From CBDCYS01 sp965224215 (GTDB lineage Bacteria > Acidobacteriota > Terriglobia > Bryobacterales > UBA6623): a stretch of 64,000 nucleotides of DNA. Below are positions 8,738 to 17,585 of the stretch, in pieces (the stretch's first letter is position 1; each line of letters starts with the position of its first letter). Location: NCBI GenBank assembly GCA_965224215.1, contig CBDCYS010000055.1, positions 62,001-126,000 on the forward strand, read 5' to 3'. A model generated the notes under the pieces. It searched no databases. It was not told where the DNA came from and saw only the letters and a list, made by a program, of their open reading frames with translations. The position numbers and the translations under genes were made by a program.

Positions 8738-9901
8738 CTATTCGCCGGGCGACCCTGCGCCGGGTGCACTTGAGACCCAACCAAGCCTAGACAAGAATCG
8801 CCATGTCGACCACGCCGTCAACCGAAGCCCGCGCTCGTTCACGTGAATACCGTCAGGCAAGTAGAGCTCGTGGCCGCCGGTTCGCGCGTACAAGCTGGTT
8901 GCGTCGAGCAGGGGTACCCGCAGCGTAGAAGCAACTCCAGCGATCTTTCGCTGGGGCTTGAACGTGTACGTCTTGTCGCGGGAGATCGCCGCGGGATCAA
9001 ACTGAGCGGCGAGAGGGACCGAGATCAGAGCGAGTTTGCCGCCGCGTCCTTCGACCGCGGCCTTGAGCTTGGACAGTTCATCGTAAAAGAGTTGCCAAGT
9101 GTCGTCTCGCCAGGCGGCTCGGAAGCCAATATCGCGGTCCCAGGCGTACTGACCTAGGGGCAAGCCTTGATGCTTCAGCCGAGCGATCCGCAAGCGGTAG
9201 CCTAGGTAGCTCGACCGGGGCAACCAACCGAGCGGCTCGCCTTCCTCAGGCAAGAAGACGCGCCGCGCTTCCTCGGTAGCCAGAATGCCGCTTCCGGAAT
9301 CGAAACGGTGAAGGAATTCGAAATTGTCGTTGAGACAGTATTGCAGGACGACAAAGTCGGAATCGAGACCGGCCAACTCGCGCTCGAACCACAGCCGCTC
9401 CTGGTGCGTGGTGTAGCCCGGAACAGCGCCGTTGAGCACCTCCGCCTGGCCGGCCAATCCCCGCCGCAACAGGTTGACGTAGCCTTTTTCGTAGGGCAGT
9501 CCCTGGTCGATCACGAACGTGATGGAGTCGCCGGTGAATAGGATACGAGGAATACCGGGTTGCTTCGGCGGGACCTCCGCCGGATCGTGGATCGCCAGCC
9601 GATTGAAGCCCGGGGCATCCGCGTCAGGGCGGAAACCTATGACGGGATCTCCGCGCAGGCCGCCGGCGCTGCCATGTCCGAAATAGCTGACTTCCGTCGA
9701 GTAGAAAGTCGCCAATGCAGCGAAGGGTCCACCGTGCACGCTCCACCGCACGCCGAATTCGACCACCAGGATCGTGAAGGCGACGCTCAGGAAGACGACC
9801 AGCGCCTTCAAGCCAAGATTCAAGGGCCGGCCGCCTGCGGTCCGCGGATCGCTGACGTCGCTGGACTGGTCGCGGGATCTTCTGCGTCGACGGGTACTCA
9901 T
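8738..9901 (-). CDS. Membrane-anchored SGNH/GDSL-like hydrolase
   Basis: A 387-residue protein with a basic N-terminus (MSTRRRRRSR), one membrane helix at about 28-48 (LKALVVFLSVAFTILVVEF) and an exported SGNH hydrolase fold. The catalytic blocks are visible in order: FTGDSITFV (block I Ser), NGAVPGYTT (block II Gly), QYCLNDN (block III Asn), and near the end LPDGIHVNERG (block V Asp and His). Likely an esterase or acetyl-transfer/hydrolysis enzyme acting on envelope polysaccharide; the substrate is not known. The ribosome site upstream of ATG 9901 is weak. Transcribed in the same direction as the two secreted-protein genes that follow, but the gaps are large enough for separate promoters. 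Confidence 0.83.
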   Translation of the reverse strand: MSTRRRRRSRDQSSDVSDPRTAGGRPLNLGLKALVVFLSVAFTILVVEFGVRWSVHGGPFAALATFYSTEVSYFGHGSAGGLRGDPVIGFRPDADAPGFNRLAIHDPAEVPPKQPGIPRILFTGDSITFVIDQGLPYEKGYVNLLRRGLAGQAEVLNGAVPGYTTHQERLWFERELAGLDSDFVVLQYCLNDNFEFLHRFDSGSGILATEEARRVFLPEEGEPLGWLPRSSYLGYRLRIARLKHQGLPLGQYAWDRDIGFRAAWRDDTWQLFYDELSKLKAAVEGRGGKLALISVPLAAQFDPAAISRDKTYTFKPQRKIAGVASTLRVPLLDATSLYARTGGHELYLPDGIHVNERGLRLTAWSTWRFLSRLGWVSSAPGAGSPGE

Positions 9902-10060
9902 CTGGAGAACAAAGAAGCTTGATCAAAACGGCGGCAGGCGTCGCCACTCGCACCCATAGTAACCGCTTTGCAGCGGTTGCTTGATGTCGTTGCTTCATAA
10001 GACTACGACCGCCGCGTGAACGACTCGGCGGACCAAGAACGAAGGGACCGATGTACCCTC

Positions 10061-10123
10061 AAGCTCCAGCTTGCCGTGCCCTGAAGCTCCAGCTTGCCGT
10101 GGCGTGAATCTCCAGCTTTGCCG
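10061..10123. repeat. Three 23-base tandem repeats
   Basis: Units begin at 10061, 10084 and 10107. The first two share the 18 bases AAGCTCCAGCTTGCCGTG exactly and the third is diverged. Each intact unit contains a small hairpin (AAGCT-CC-AGCTT). They lead directly into the inverted repeat that follows. Confidence 0.8.
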
Positions 10124-10232
10124 CGAACCGATTCATCGGTACGTAATCTTCCGCCCGCCCACAAAAGTTTCTTCCCCCGTTCGTACCTACGAACCGATGA
10201 GTCGGTTCGCGGCAAGCGTGGACACTCACGCC
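10101..10232. repeat. Long imperfect inverted repeat, REP/MITE-like
   Basis: The left arm (about 10101-10146) and right arm (about 10180-10232) are reverse complements over most of about 45 bases. The best-matching core is GCCGCGAACCGATTCATCGG on the left against its complement ending TCGGTTCGCGGC at 10213 on the right. The outer ends (GGCGTGA and TCACGCC) also pair. The loop is about 35 bases. It is intergenic and carries no convincing ORF. It could be a REPIN/MITE-like element or a large structured RNA. Confidence 0.7.
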
Positions 10233-10239
10233 AGTCGAG

Positions 10240-11329
10240 GTCACGCGTGCGAACGCCCAGCGGACAGCCCGTCGGGTCCTTCCTGGTCACATGGGTCCCT
10301 GCGCTTGCCCATTTGTAACTTACACCTTCAACTTCGGAAAACTGATCGAAGCCTCCAAAACAACTCAGCAAGAGCAGGCGATGAGGGTCTAGCCTGTGGC
10401 AAAGGGTTCGCCAAGCTGCGTTAGTCTCCCGATGGCTTCGGGCAGCGCCCTAGCGGCGTCTGTTTCCACATTAAGATGCATCAAAAAAGATGCCGTGAAA
10501 CCTGAATTATGCACAGATTCACTTTGCGAGTGTGGCTGCGTTCGTAGCGGGTTGGCGGTCGTCGTGAGGTGGTAGCTCGGCAACTGGTCTTTTGGCTTCT
10601 CCGTGTCCGGTTTCCCTTCCCGCCCAGAATCCGCGTCGTCAAAACCTCGCTCGGAAGTGACGTGTTTCCAGTGCGTTACGGCTAGTGCATAAAAGTTTAT
10701 GCATAGCGCATAGCCAGGCTCTCAGATCAGCGCCCTCCCGACCACCGGCAGCAAGCCGCCGTAGGGAGTCGGCTTCCTGCCGCGGAAGTGGTAAGGCGTC
10801 GAAGCCCCGATTTTATTGGGCCGCGAGGCCGTCACGGCTGGGCCTTGTTGGACGGGCCTTTGGGAGCTATGCTGTTTTCGTCTGGTAACCATGTGGGTGA
10901 CTTCCTTGGGGTTGGCTGGCGAAGCTGGAATCTTTGCCAGCCGACCTTTTTACCCCATGTTTAGGGGGTCCCCAATGGTCCCTTGCGGCTCAGCCCTCCT
11001 CAGGTCCACGCCGCAGTGCATAATTCAGGTGAAAACCAACACATGGAGTGCAGCTAGGACAACTTTGCTTGGACTCAACTTCCATCCAGGAGCTACTGAA
11101 TTGTTTGATTTCTTCATTGGACTACCTCCTTTCTCCACCATGCGAGGAGATTGATCAGTAAATGATTCGTAAGAAAGAGTCGCCGAAAAACGCTGCTCCA
11201 GAGCGTGCGCTCCCCTAAGCCATCGGTTTATGTAGTACCTCCCCCGGTCTCGCCCGACTTATGGCCGTTTGAAAGTGACCGCCGAGCCGAATCTTCGCTT
11301 GTCTCCCAACTTCCACCTGTATGACCTTC
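10240..11329. other. Intergenic region without a supportable gene
   Basis: No reading frame here has recognisable protein features. It holds an 18-base palindrome (TGCATAAA-AG-TTTATGCA, 10686-10703) and an inverted 15-base pair described separately. Short open frames exist on both strands but look random. Confidence 0.6.
10500..11030. mobile_element. Possible degenerate IS or MITE bounded by 15-base inverted repeats
   Basis: ACCTGAATTATGCAC at 10500-10514 is repeated exactly in inverted orientation as GTGCATAATTCAGGT at 11016-11030, enclosing 501 bases with no transposase. The ends may resemble termini of IS1380-type elements, of which a transposase relic occurs at about 36.4 kb, but that link is inference. 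No target duplication was verified. Confidence 0.4.
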
Positions 11330-12574
11330 TCATCGAAGTTTTGATAGTTCATATCGCAGATGATTCAGCGCTTCGCGTGAATGATCTCGGTATCGCAGGC
11401 CTTGTGCGAGACGTGCGAGACGATCCTTTGCAGACCGGGTTTGTATACCGCGTTCAGAGTAGAAGAGGACCATGTTGTCCATCAGAGCAATGAAATCCTT
11501 GAATTTGCCATCCATTTCGCTACACTCGTACGGAGCGAGACTCATGCTTAATGAGTGCATGTAGATGTCATGGACGCGGTTTCTTGCTGCTCTCGTGCTC
11601 GACATGAATTCGGCTTCCCCCGATTCTCTTGTGGATAGCCGCTCCAACCCTGTCTCAACCACTGCCAGCAACTGCTCCAGCTCGTCGATCGGCGGTTCGA
11701 CCTGAGTCAAGTAGTCCTCTTTCCGCAGCGTGTGCTGATCTGCGATCTGAGCGAGGGCAGTATAGTTCGAATTCCAATCTACTTTGATTAGTCCCCCAAT
11801 GTTCTCCCCGTCCAATCCGATTGGTCGAGATTCCTCGGCTAGGTCTTCCCTCATCCAGAGGCTGCGACAGCGCCAGTGACGTCGCGCTCTGTCATCAGCA
11901 GAGAGGTATACGAAGATCCAGACCACGTCAGCATCCGCGTCACCCCATCGCCCTTCAACGATGTGGTTTCGATAGTATTTGCGCTTGACTCCTTCCGTGG
12001 TCGCTTGCCGAATCGCCGAAGCAATCTCCGCCTTTGTCGTCAGTCCGTTGACCACAATATCGAGGGAATAGCGCTTTGCCGCACCGTGACTAACATCACC
12101 CGTCCGAAACACCGTGAACCTTGAGGACGGGATGACTGGAGTCAACAGGTCCTTCAGGCTAGCTGCGGAATCGGAATCGATTTTCTGACTGAAGGGAACA
12201 ACAACCTTGTGGCCTCTACCAGTTTCAACCACGGTGTCTCTGCTTATCCGCTGCCAGTAGGCGACGGATCGATCCGGATCACAAAGAACGATCACCACCG
12301 GAAGGGAGTGCTTGCTCCAGTACTGAATGTGATCTTCGTCGGTTCGAAAAACGTACCCCTCATCTGTTTGCTCAGACAGATAGCTAGCGCCGGTCTTTAT
12401 TTGAATCCCTAGCAGCTGGCCAGTGGCTTTCTCGCCGTCGACTAGCTCAGCATGCGCGTCGATGCCGTAGTCGTTATACCCCTGCTCGCGAAACGCGAAG
12501 CCGATCCTTTCAAAGGCAGCAATCGCTATACCAACGCCCTGACGTTCAATTCTTCCTGTTCTCTTTGCCCTCAT
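11330..12574 (-). CDS. DUF4365 domain protein, nuclease-like
   Basis: The N-terminal 150 residues match DUF4365: RQGVGIAIAAFERIGFAFREQ, YNDYGIDAHAEL and GQLLGIQIKTGASY, then WSKHSLPVVIVLCDPD and AYWQRI. The spacing D...x(n)...QIKTG is that of a PD-(D/E)XK-like core, with Asp in YGID and Lys in QIKTG. Residues 160-414 are not recognised; they include a helical stretch (PIDELEQLLAVVETGLERL). DUF4365 proteins are common in defence islands and near mobile elements. Here the gene stands alone on its strand between repeats and a broken nucleotidase. The ribosome site before ATG 12574 is poor. Confidence 0.75.
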   Translation of the reverse strand: MRAKRTGRIERQGVGIAIAAFERIGFAFREQGYNDYGIDAHAELVDGEKATGQLLGIQIKTGASYLSEQTDEGYVFRTDEDHIQYWSKHSLPVVIVLCDPDRSVAYWQRISRDTVVETGRGHKVVVPFSQKIDSDSAASLKDLLTPVIPSSRFTVFRTGDVSHGAAKRYSLDIVVNGLTTKAEIASAIRQATTEGVKRKYYRNHIVEGRWGDADADVVWIFVYLSADDRARRHWRCRSLWMREDLAEESRPIGLDGENIGGLIKVDWNSNYTALAQIADQHTLRKEDYLTQVEPPIDELEQLLAVVETGLERLSTRESGEAEFMSSTRAARNRVHDIYMHSLSMSLAPYECSEMDGKFKDFIALMDNMVLFYSERGIQTRSAKDRLARLAQGLRYRDHSREALNHLRYELSKLR

Positions 12575-12648
12575 GATGCATCAGCCAGGAGCGGCTGTCG
12601 GCGTCTCACGACCGGGCCCGACCCCAAGTCATGCCGGTCGCGCTCGAA

Positions 12649-13665
12649 TTATCCCGCTTGTTTTCGCTTTTTTCCGGGGTTCGGGACTGACGAAACCAAC
12701 TCTCTTTGAGGACTCTTAGCCACGGGGCTGCTCACTAGCAGAGCGTCAGTTTTCAATGTGGGAAGAACTCTTGCAGTCGGAACCACGCTGCGAGCATCTG
12801 CATAATGAATGGAGTGATCATCAAAAAAGATATTGCGCCCCAAACGCTTTCAGAACCCTGTGCTTCGAAACCCCACCCAGAAAGAAAGTTTCATCCATTC
12901 GAACCCCCCAGGTGCGCAGTGTTCTGATAACTCTCTCGTGCGCTGGGCTGTTTCGAGCTGTTTCGAGCAGTTACGAGAGCCGTTCGAATGGGTGTTTGTA
13001 GAGGGTTAGAGTTTGACTGCACACTTGCGAGAGTGCGCAGAAGCTTCGCGAAAGGCCCGTCCGGAAGCGGCTTCTGAGCATTTAACTTCTCGTGCTCCTG
13101 AAAAGCTTCGAGTCCGTGTTCTTGAAAGATCTTCTCTGCTTCGTCGGAGAAGAGTACTGCATCTCGGTCGAACGCTATGCGGATTTGATCGACGGTCGCA
13201 GCAACTTCATCCGGGGGATTTTCGATCAACCCAGCAGCGACTCCTGCGTTAGCGGCTGCCTGCACATCTTTCTCATCTGCAGACAGTAACAAGTCTACAT
13301 CGAAGGCCGCTAAGTACGGGGCGAGCGAGGCACCGCTCGTGAAAGCGCCTCGCACCACGTCCAATTCGTGATGCCCACATGACCGAAAGATTCGAAGACA
13401 AGTGTCCCCGCTGTTCTTTGACATCACAATGACTTCGATCGTTCTCTCTTCCAGGAGTTGTTCGTTCAGCCCCAAAATCGCTTTAACAAGCGGAAAGCCA
13501 GTTCCTGGCGATAATGTGCTGTTATGTGCTGTCTTCGTGTTCAAGCTGGTACTTGCAATAGTCCTCTAGCCCTTTTCTCTCAAATATTCTATTTTCCTTC
13601 TCTAGATCGAAAAGGGCTCTGGAAGAGATCCCTATTACCAGGCAATTCGACAAGTCAAGGCCCAT
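12649..13665 (-). pseudogene. Cytosolic 5'-nucleotidase (PF06189 type), several frameshifts
   Basis: The whole family profile can be followed only by changing frame. It starts at ATG 13665 (ribosome site GAGGTGGGGG) with LVIGISSRALFDLEKENRIF and KYQLEHEDS. After about 13545 it continues in another frame with GFPLVKAILGLNE, VIVMSKNSGDTCLRIF, AFDVDLLLSA, IAFDRDAVLFSDEAEKIFQEHGLEAF and PIRTALVTARN. Another shift near 12970 leads to HERVIRTLRTWGVRMDETFFLGG, and a further shift near 12850 leads to GRNIFFDDHSIHYADA and VVPTARV. The stop is at 12649. Intact homologues hydrolyse nucleoside monophosphates. At least three indels in about 1 kb show it is no longer functional unless the assembly is poor here. 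Confidence 0.8.
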
Positions 13666-14259
13666 AACGGCTACCCCCACCTCATTATAGATTGGGTGTC
13701 AACTTTGTAGCCTCCTACCTCACAGGATCTCAGCTCGCAACTGCGTGCGGTTCTAGGGCTGATGGGCTGATGGGGGGCGGCGGCGGAGCCCGAACCCGGG
13801 CTCGCGGCGACGTTCTCCAGGAATCAGTCAACCTTAACTCAATCAATTCAATAATATAACCACAAAACAAAAGTATTCAAAAACCCGCCTGGTATAATAA
13901 CAGCAGGTAACACTCCGCGGAAAAACATCGAGTCCGGAAATCAGGGCAGCTATCCCCCTGATCGAAGCCAAGATTACCGGCACTCTTCTCAAAAACAGTG
14001 ATCACCGGCCCGCGCTGACGGGCAACCCATGGCCACCCTCGCCCGGTCAAGACGGCGACGGCCCATGCGTGACTGTTGCGTCCCAAATGAGCCGTTGAAG
14101 TGGGACCGCCGGCAGAGGAGGCTAGGTGAAGAAACAGAAACCGCCCAATTGGCGGACGAGGCGAAACCCCGTCCGGCGGCCGATCCGGCACTCGATCGAC
14201 CCGCGGAAATTGCCTAAAGAAAATATAAATGAAATCGCGAAAAATGAGGTCTGACTGAT
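13666..14259. other. Intergenic region with AT-rich segment
   Basis: No gene recognised. An AT-rich stretch at about 13840-13900 includes a perfect -10-like TATAAT at 13893-13898 on the plus strand, without a clear -35. Short frames on both strands around 14.0-14.2 kb lack recognisable features. Confidence 0.5.
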
Positions 14260-14718
14260 ATGATGAGCGAACTAAGCCAAAACCCGCTGAAAACCGCTGA
14301 CAGCCCGAATCACGAAAACCATCTCAACGGACTCTCCACCCGGCAAGACCGCGCCCTCATGGCGCTGCTCGAGTCCCCTTCGATCGCCGCCGCCGCCCGC
14401 AAGGCCGAGGTTGGCGAAAGCACCCTCCGGCAGTGGTTGCGCGAGGACGAGGATTTCCAGGAAATGCTGCGCCTCGTCCGCCACGAGACTCTCTCCCATG
14501 TCTCTACGCGGCTTCAACAAGAGGCTGAGAAAGCCCTCGAATCAGCCGGCAACATGCTGGCGTCCAAACGTCCAATCGAGCCGGGACGCGCTTCCCTCAT
14601 CCGCACCCTGCTCGATTTCACCTTCCGCTCCAACGCCCACAGCGACATCGCCGGCGTTGTCCGTTCGCTCGAAACCGCAATCAAGGCCCAGTCCCAGGTG
14701 GTGAGAAATGCTGGTTAG
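14260..14718 (+). CDS. Small helix-turn-helix protein, phage terminase-small-subunit-like
   Basis: A 152-residue protein. Residues about 25-65 form an HTH (LSTRQDRALMALLESPSIAAAARKAEVGESTLRQWL) like those at the N-terminus of terminase small subunits and IS/phage regulators. The rest is predicted helical (HVSTRLQQEAEKALESAGNM, GRASLIRTLLDFTFRS). There is no large terminase or other phage gene nearby, so a DNA-binding regulator or phage remnant are both possible. Two ATGs (14260 and 14263) could start it. It ends 56 bases before valS and could be cotranscribed. Confidence 0.6.
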   Translation: MMSELSQNPLKTADSPNHENHLNGLSTRQDRALMALLESPSIAAAARKAEVGESTLRQWLREDEDFQEMLRLVRHETLSHVSTRLQQEAEKALESAGNMLASKRPIEPGRASLIRTLLDFTFRSNAHSDIAGVVRSLETAIKAQSQVVRNAG

Positions 14719-14774
14719 CCCTAAATCAATGGCCTCGGCGGCCCATGATATATTGATGATTCCACAGCGTTTTC

Positions 14775-17453
14775 ATGTCTTCCCTACAACTTGAGAAAGT
14801 CTACGAGCCCGGCCTGTTTGAGGCTCACTGGTCCAAATGGTGGGTCGACGAAGGCCTGTTTGTGGCTTCCGCCGATTCGTCGAAACCGATGTTTTCGCTG
14901 GTAGCCCCGCCCCCGAACGTAACGGGTGCCCTGCATATGGGGCACATGTATGAGATCGCTCAGACCGACATCACCATGCGCTGGAAACGCATGCAAGGCT
15001 ACAACGTTCTGTGGCTGCCCGGCACCGACCACGCCAGCATCGCCACCGAGATGCTGGTCATGAAATACCTCCGTGAACAGGGCATCGAGGCCAAGGAAAT
15101 CGGCCGCGAAACATTCCTGGAACACGCCTGGGCCTGGAAGGAGAAATACGGCGGCACGATCGTCGGGCAGTTCAAGCAGATCGGCGCAAGTTGCGACTGG
15201 ACTCGTGAGCGCTTCACGCTCGATGAGGGGCTTTCCCGGGCCGTGCGGGAAGCCTTCGTTCGCCTCCATGAGAAGGGGCTCATCTATCGCGGCGAGTACC
15301 TGATCAACTGGTGCCCGAGCTGCCACACGGCGGTCTCGGACTTAGAGGCCGTCTACAACCAGAAGAACGGCCATCTTTGGCACATCCGCTATCCCGTCAC
15401 CGGTTCAGACGAGTTTGTGACGGTAGCAACGACTCGGCCTGAAACGATGCTCGGCGACACCGCGATCGCCGTGAACCCGACCGACGAGCGCTACAAGCAC
15501 CTGTGGGAGAAGACCGTCACGCTGCCCCTTGTAGGCCGGCAGCTCGCTGTCATCCGGGATGAGCTGGCCGATCCTGAATTCGGAACGGGCGTCGTTAAGA
15601 TCACGCCTGCCCACGACCCGAATGACTTCGCCGCCGGCAAGCGGCACAATCTCGATTTCATCACGGTTTTGGATGAGGAAGCCCGCATTTCCGAGGGCTA
15701 CGGCGAGTTCTCTGGCCTGGACCGCTACGAAGCGCGCGACCGAGTCGTCGCGCGGCTCCAAGAACAAGGGCTGATCGAGGAGATCGAAGACTACACCAAC
15801 AACATCGGGAGCTGCCAGCGTTGCAAAACAGTCGTCGAACCCAGGGTGTCAACGCAATGGTTCGTCCGCGCCAAAACGCTCGCCGAACCCGCCATCAAGG
15901 CCGTTGAGACCAACGAGATCGAGATCATCCCCGACCAGTGGCGGCGCAACTACTTCGAGTGGATGCACAACATCCGCGACTGGTGCATCTCGCGCCAACT
16001 GTGGTGGGGACACCGCATTCCAGCCTGGTACTGCTCCGGCTGCGGCGACATGATCGTTTCGCGCGAAGATCCGTCCTCGTGCGAGAAGTGCGGCTCCACG
16101 GAACTAGAGCAAGACAACGATGTTCTCGACACTTGGTTCAGCTCGGGCCTCTGGCCTTTTTCCACGATGGACTGGCCCGAAGACAGCGCTGATCTTAAGA
16201 CCTTTTATCCCACCTCGCTGCTAAACACGGGTTCCGACATTCTGTTTTTCTGGGTCGCCCGGATGATCATGCTGGGAATCGAGATGGCCGGCCAGATCCC
16301 GTTCCGCCAAGTCTTCATTCACGGACTGGTCCGAGACGCGGACAAGCAGAAGATGTCGAAGACCAAGGGCAACGTCATCGACCCGCTGGTGGTGACCGAG
16401 AAATATGGCACCGACGCCGTGCGATTCTCGCTCGTGGTCGCGGCCGGACAGGGTTCCGACGTGGTGCTCTCGGAGGAGCGCATCGTCGGCGCTCGAACCT
16501 TCGCGAACAAAATTTGGAACGCGGCCAGGTTCGTTTTCATGAGCCTCGAAAAGGCAGGCGCGGAACCTTGGACGCCCCCCGACTGCAATGTCTACATCCC
16601 GCTGCCTTCTGAAGCAACGGGCGAAGTGCCGCTCGAAGACCGCTGGATCTTCTCGCGCCTGAACGATGTGGCCCGGCAGGCCAACGAGCACATCGACAAA
16701 TACCGCTATCACGAGGCCGCAAATCTGCTCTATCACTTTTTCTGGCACGAGTTCTGTGATTGGTATCTGGAGCTGAAAAAGCCGTCGTTCAGCGACGGAT
16801 CGGGCTTGACTCCGGAGTGGAAGAACATGCTGGCCGCCATGGAGCGGGCCCTGCGGCTGCTGCACCCAGTTATGCCGTTCATTACCGAGGAGTTGTGGCA
16901 GCGCCTGGCGTCGAATACCGAAGGACGTCCCGTCTCGATCGCGCTGGCCGCTTATCCGGTACACGATCCGGATCTGGCCGACCCAGACGCCGAAAGCCAG
17001 GTCGAGCTGATGCAGGAACTCATCACCGCCGCGCGCAACCTGCGCGCCGAGATGGCAGTTTCGCCCAAGACGGCGCTCGGCGGGACCTTCTACGGACACA
17101 CGGCCAGCACTGCGGCCGTCGTTGATCGCCAGGCTGAGGCGCTTTCGAAGCTGGCGAATATAAAGCTCGAAGCTCTCCAGGGAGCTGCGCCCGAGGGAAA
17201 AGCTATGCACCACACGGTGGACTTTGACCTCGTGCTGCAACTGCCCGCCTCCGAGTCAGCGGTGCTCCGTGAACGGCTTTCGAAGCAACTGCAGCCGCTC
17301 CAGAAAGCTCGTGACTCCTCGATGCGTCAACTTGGCAACGAGCAATTCCTGGCGAAGGCGCCGCCGCGGGTGGTGGGGTCCATCCGCGAAAAACTCGCCG
17401 ACTACGAATCGCAAATCGCCAGGATTCAGTCCACCCTAGACGGCCTCAAGTAG
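14775..17453 (+). CDS. valS: Valyl-tRNA synthetase
   Basis: Class I aminoacyl-tRNA synthetase that charges tRNA-Val in the cytosol. The protein has 892 residues, with PPPNVTGALHMGHM (HIGH motif) at about 47-60. The large editing insertion includes TTRPETMLGDTAIAVNP at about 220. KMSKTKGNVIDP (KMSKS) lies near 527, then the anticodon-binding helical domain, and a C-terminal coiled coil (LRERLSKQLQPLQKARDSS to the end). An extra zinc-ribbon-like pair (CSGC ... CEKC, about 420-440) lies before the KMSKS half, as in many bacterial ValS. No frameshift or internal stop; the frame is clean throughout. A strong intrinsic terminator follows. Confidence 0.97.
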   Translation: MSSLQLEKVYEPGLFEAHWSKWWVDEGLFVASADSSKPMFSLVAPPPNVTGALHMGHMYEIAQTDITMRWKRMQGYNVLWLPGTDHASIATEMLVMKYLREQGIEAKEIGRETFLEHAWAWKEKYGGTIVGQFKQIGASCDWTRERFTLDEGLSRAVREAFVRLHEKGLIYRGEYLINWCPSCHTAVSDLEAVYNQKNGHLWHIRYPVTGSDEFVTVATTRPETMLGDTAIAVNPTDERYKHLWEKTVTLPLVGRQLAVIRDELADPEFGTGVVKITPAHDPNDFAAGKRHNLDFITVLDEEARISEGYGEFSGLDRYEARDRVVARLQEQGLIEEIEDYTNNIGSCQRCKTVVEPRVSTQWFVRAKTLAEPAIKAVETNEIEIIPDQWRRNYFEWMHNIRDWCISRQLWWGHRIPAWYCSGCGDMIVSREDPSSCEKCGSTELEQDNDVLDTWFSSGLWPFSTMDWPEDSADLKTFYPTSLLNTGSDILFFWVARMIMLGIEMAGQIPFRQVFIHGLVRDADKQKMSKTKGNVIDPLVVTEKYGTDAVRFSLVVAAGQGSDVVLSEERIVGARTFANKIWNAARFVFMSLEKAGAEPWTPPDCNVYIPLPSEATGEVPLEDRWIFSRLNDVARQANEHIDKYRYHEAANLLYHFFWHEFCDWYLELKKPSFSDGSGLTPEWKNMLAAMERALRLLHPVMPFITEELWQRLASNTEGRPVSIALAAYPVHDPDLADPDAESQVELMQELITAARNLRAEMAVSPKTALGGTFYGHTASTAAVVDRQAEALSKLANIKLEALQGAAPEGKAMHHTVDFDLVLQLPASESAVLRERLSKQLQPLQKARDSSMRQLGNEQFLAKAPPRVVGSIREKLADYESQIARIQSTLDGLK

Positions 17454-17480
17454 CCCGAAATTCCAGACGACCCGACAGAG

Positions 17481-17504
17481 CCGTGGACGGAAGTCCACGG
17501 TTTT
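17481..17504 (+). terminator. Rho-independent terminator of valS
   Basis: Perfect 8-base stem CCGTGGAC / GTCCACGG with a GGAA tetraloop, followed directly by TTTT. It lies 28 bases after the valS stop. Confidence 0.85.
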
Positions 17505-17585
17505 CGCCGCTTCGCCGCTTCGCCTCGGCAGGATTGCGGGCGCCTAACTGGAGGACCGATGCGGAAATCTTGCTAAGCCGGCGGA

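Noticed and set aside
7736..8773. A 345-codon plus-strand frame opposite the NHL-propeller gene
   Set aside because: Shadow of the NHL gene; Arg/Pro-rich, no motif, no ribosome site.
10686..10703. Palindrome TGCATAAA-AG-TTTATGCA as an operator
   Set aside because: No gene or promoter adjoins it; without conservation data it cannot be assigned.
13893..13898. TATAAT as a promoter for the HTH gene
   Set aside because: It lies more than 350 bases upstream of the gene and has no convincing -35; kept only as a note.
16221..17240. A 339-codon minus-strand frame inside valS
   Set aside because: Antisense of a strongly conserved gene; no homology features.
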